This document shows positions 5,006 through 6,985 of a DNA stretch of 6,985 bases, one piece after another. A program made the position numbers and the translations under genes. Each line of letters starts with the position of its first letter. Positions within the stretch are counted from its first letter, which is position 1. The stretch comes from an uncultured Prevotella sp. (GTDB taxonomy: Bacteria; Bacteroidota; Bacteroidia; Bacteroidales; Bacteroidaceae). Location of the stretch: NCBI GenBank assembly GCA_900553285.1, contig USCX01000070.1, positions 1-6,985 on the forward strand. Direction: 5' to 3'. Below the pieces are notes generated by a model. The model did no database searches, was not told where the DNA came from, and worked only from the letters and a program-made list of their open reading frames with translations.

Positions 5006-6036
5006 ATGCGAGAGACAGGTCCTGAAATGGCGCGGCCCCGCACCGGGGTGCGTCGCAATTATGCCATTGACGAGCTGAAACTGCTTTGCGCGGTTCTCGT
5101 CGTTCTGATCCACACCTCGGGTCTCTATGCCCGTGTGGATAATCCTCTGTACGACTTCATCAACCCGATGCTCCGATGTGCGGTGCCTTGCTTTTTCATG
5201 GTGTCGGGCTATTTGCTCTTCAACGGGCATGAAATTGGTGCGCCCCGCCTGCGACGTAACCTGATGAACGTGCTGGGCATTACGGCCTGGACGTCCGTGC
5301 TTTTCGTCGTGGTGCGCGAGGCGGCCGCGTGGAGCCAGGGCGGGCTTGTCTTCCCAACCTGGTCCGACTGCCTGTGCTTTCTGCTGGGCAATTTCACTCC
5401 TTTCGGCTACCATCTCTGGTACTTGTACGCCTACATCTACGTCCTGCTGATTGTGTGGGCCGTCGAGCGATACGGCCGTTGGCAGTGGCTTTTCGCGGCG
5501 GCTCCATTGTTGTTGGCGGGAAACTTGCTCTGGGGCGAGTGGGGCGATGTGTTGTTCGGCATAAAGTGTGAGAAGTATGTCTTACGCAATTTCCTTTTCA
5601 CGGGACTGCCTTTCTTTTCCCTTGGGGCGTGGCTGAAAACCCAAGAAAGCCGATGGCGCGTTGTTAACCGCCGTTGGTTTGCGGGGGGGTAATTTTGTTT
5701 TCGTTAACCCCGCTGCTTGAAAGACACCTCTTGCTGGCCGAGGGGTCTTTCATATTTGAGGAAATGTATGCCAGCAGTATTCTGCAAACCCTTTGCCTCT
5801 TTTTGTGGTTTGTGACAGCCCGCAGGCGGCAGCCGTCTGTGCTGTCTAAGCTGGGGGAGAGGGATTCACTGTATATTTACGCTTTCCACCCGATGAGTAT
5901 CACGTTCTTCCGCTTGCTTGCGCCCCTTCTGCCCGCATGGGGCAGGGCGGTGTATGCCTGGGCGGCTCCGTTGCTTTTTCTGGCGACGACGATGGTGTTG
6001 ATAGCCGTGCTTCGGCGTTGTCGGGTGGTGAAGTGA
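5006..6036 (+). pseudogene. Membrane acyltransferase (acyltransferase-3 family) split by a frameshift in a poly-G tract
   Basis: Probable integral-membrane O-acyltransferase of the OafA/WecH type, which moves acetyl or other acyl groups onto sugars of surface or exported glycans. Frame one (5006-5692, 228 codons) holds the N-terminal part: IDELKLLCAVLVVLIHTSG with a K-x10-H form of the family R-x10-H motif, PCFFMVSGYLLF, HLWYLYAYIYVLLIV and GLPFFSLGAWLK. It stops just after seven Gs (5683-5689). The C-terminal part continues without a break in the next frame up to 6036, with several hydrophobic helices, DSLYIYAFHPMSITFF and a basic tail. Adding one G joins them as ...WFAGGVILFSL..., giving about 343 residues, normal for the family. 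Start is ATG 5006 (leaderless) or ATG 5027. It may be inactivated, phase-variable, or a sequencing error. The acceptor glycan is unknown; no glycan locus lies beside it. Confidence 0.85.
5683..5689 (+). repeat. Homopolymeric G7 tract at the frame break
   Basis: Seven consecutive G residues sit inside the acyltransferase coding region, and the stop codon TAA begins at 5690 in the upstream frame. Gain of one G, or loss of two, restores the full reading frame. Tracts of this type mutate by slipped-strand mispairing. Seven is short for a highly mutable tract. Confidence 0.8.
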
Positions 6037-6086
6037 GCGGATGGCCCCACGGTGTGAGAACATGCGTGCGGTATGCCAGGCCAAGC

Positions 6087-6129
6087 CGGTCGCCGTAGGG
6101 GGAAGACCTTGGGCGACCGCCTGTTTTTT
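6087..6129 (+). terminator. Intrinsic terminator of the acyltransferase gene
   Basis: An 8-bp perfect stem (CGGTCGCC 6087-6094 with GGCGACCG 6112-6119), extendable by CAGG/CCTG (6077-6080 with 6120-6123) across a bulge, is followed by six T residues at 6124-6129. It lies between two convergent genes, and its T run serves only the plus strand. The remaining gap to 6186 holds nothing recognisable. Confidence 0.65.
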
Positions 6130-6186
6130 CGGGCCGTAAGCGTAACTGCCGGGCAGACAGGTGACGCCGTCGGGCGGGGCTGCGTG

Positions 6187-6984
6187 CTATTCGTCGTCGT
6201 CGGCTGAGCGGTCTCGCGGGTTGTGGATGCCGTGTTGTTCGCGCCAGCGGAAGCGCCATAGCTGCCATGAATTGAACATGTTCTGCCAGAGTACGTAGCT
6301 GCCCGGCCCGATGGCGGCCAAGGGCGTGAGGAAGGCGAACGACATCCAGATGGCGAAGCCTGTGTTCTTCTGACCGAGAGCCTGGCCGCCGCTGATGCGG
6401 TCGCCGTAGTGCCCGCCGATGGCTTTTCCCAAGGCGAAATGGAGGATACACATGGCGAGGCCCGCTCCGGCCAGGGCGATCTCGAGTCCGGCATGGCTGC
6501 CTTCTTCGGCGATGGTGCGGGCGGTTTGGGCGGTCACGATGGCCAAGGTCACTCCCCAAAGATAGAACGAGATTCCCCGCAGACGAAGGCACTGGCCGTG
6601 AAGCCAGGGCCAGAAACGGCGCACCAGCAGGGCGAGCAGGAAGGGAAGGATGAGCAGTTGGGCCACCTGACCGAACATGCGGCCCATCATGGCGCCGAGG
6701 CGCAGTTCGGGGTGAGGTTCGACCAGCGGGCAGAGCAGGGCGATGAGCACGGCGGACCAGAGGTTGGACGACAAGGTGTAAGAGGAGATCGACGCGGTCG
6801 AACCGCCCAGTTTGCCGGTGATGACTGCGGCTGCCGTGGCTGTGGGGCAGAGGGCGCAGGCCAGTGCGGCCTCGACGGCTGTTTTGGGGGCTGAGCCGGC
6901 GTCGAGCAGGAGGGCGCCCCCGACGAGCAGACCGCAGGCGGCGGTTTGCGCGAGGAGCAGCTGAACATGCCAGCGGCAGGGACG
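6187..6984 (-). CDS. BASS-fold transporter (bile acid:sodium symporter-like), C-terminal 265 residues; start outside window
   Basis: Inner-membrane transporter related to the BASS family, whose members move bile acids, pyruvate, pantothenate and other organic anions. The open frame runs to the window edge without a stop, so the true start lies beyond base 6985; a TTG at 6774 is not the start, because conserved sequence continues upstream of it. Visible are alternating hydrophobic helices, the first discontinuous-helix region CPTATAAAVITGKLGG (about residues 46-61 of the visible part), which resembles the APTA/GGTASN region of BASS proteins, and the second crossing helix SGGQALGQKNTGFAIW (about 198-213). 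The tail (WREQHGIHNPRDRSADDDE) is hydrophilic. By eye, the E and Q that bind sodium in Neisseria ASBT (EVGMQN) are A202 and K206 here, so sodium coupling is doubtful. It faces the acyltransferase convergently. The substrate is unknown. Confidence 0.82.
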   Translation of the reverse strand, partial: RPCRWHVQLLLAQTAACGLLVGGALLLDAGSAPKTAVEAALACALCPTATAAAVITGKLGGSTASISSYTLSSNLWSAVLIALLCPLVEPHPELRLGAMMGRMFGQVAQLLILPFLLALLVRRFWPWLHGQCLRLRGISFYLWGVTLAIVTAQTARTIAEEGSHAGLEIALAGAGLAMCILHFALGKAIGGHYGDRISGGQALGQKNTGFAIWMSFAFLTPLAAIGPGSYVLWQNMFNSWQLWRFRWREQHGIHNPRDRSADDDE

Positions 6985-6985
6985 G

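Noticed and set aside
3131..5413. A 760-codon open frame on the minus strand across gpmI and beyond
   Set aside because: It is antisense to an undoubted gpmI gene, spans its terminator and the intergenic repeats, and its translation has no recognisable domain; it is a GC-rich shadow frame.
5683..5692. Programmed ribosomal frameshift at the G7 tract
   Set aside because: No X-XXY-YYZ slippery heptamer of the usual A/U type and no obvious downstream stimulatory stem was seen; mutation or replication slippage is the simpler reading.
5877..6592. Two minus-strand frames (5877-6494 and 5900-6592) overlapping the transporter and acyltransferase ends
   Set aside because: They overlap the BASS-type gene in other frames, cross the terminator, and read as Arg/Pro/Ser-rich low-complexity sequence.

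Overview
The window looks like a GC-rich chromosomal segment from a Bacteroidales bacterium (Bacteroidota). The evidence is the set of TAnnTTTG-type -7 boxes ahead of genes, mostly weak Shine-Dalgarno signals, an SDR-type threonine dehydrogenase of the kind common in this phylum, and a Bacteroidota-style BASS-fold transporter. Genus and species cannot be fixed from the sequence. I see no tRNA, rRNA, IS element, CRISPR array or phage gene, so most of the window reads as core-type chromosome.

Layout. At 1-390 (minus) is the first 130 codons of kbl (glycine C-acetyltransferase), cut by the window edge. An AT-rich gap of about 200 bp carries back-to-back promoters and separates it from the divergent tdh gene at 589-1542 (plus). 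Together Tdh and Kbl convert threonine to glycine and acetyl-CoA. tdh ends in a strong nested-hairpin terminator. At 1761-2669 is a HTH-WYL transcriptional regulator with its own promoter and a good ribosome binding site. A 460-bp gap follows, holding a palindrome, a possible 97-residue small membrane protein (2730-3023) and a short palindromic repeat. At 3137-4675 is gpmI, a complete cofactor-independent phosphoglycerate mutase with every metal ligand at its canonical position, followed by a strong terminator. The 257 bp after that terminator hold two tandem copies of the same short repeat and then a promoter directly abutting a membrane acyltransferase gene.

The acyltransferase (5006-6036) is split into two frames exactly at a run of seven G residues; one extra G would restore a normal-length acyltransferase-3 protein. 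This is either a decayed gene, an error in the sequence, or a phase-variable ON/OFF switch. It ends at a terminator and faces a convergent BASS-fold (bile acid:sodium symporter-like) transporter at 6187-6984 (minus), whose start lies outside the window. That transporter seems to lack several sodium-binding residues known from characterised members.

The genes are mostly independent single-gene units with their own promoters or terminators. The only clear functional pair is kbl/tdh. I did not find an obvious multi-gene novel system. The best leads are the poly-G switch in the acyltransferase, the small repeat family on both sides of gpmI, and the altered ion sites in the transporter.
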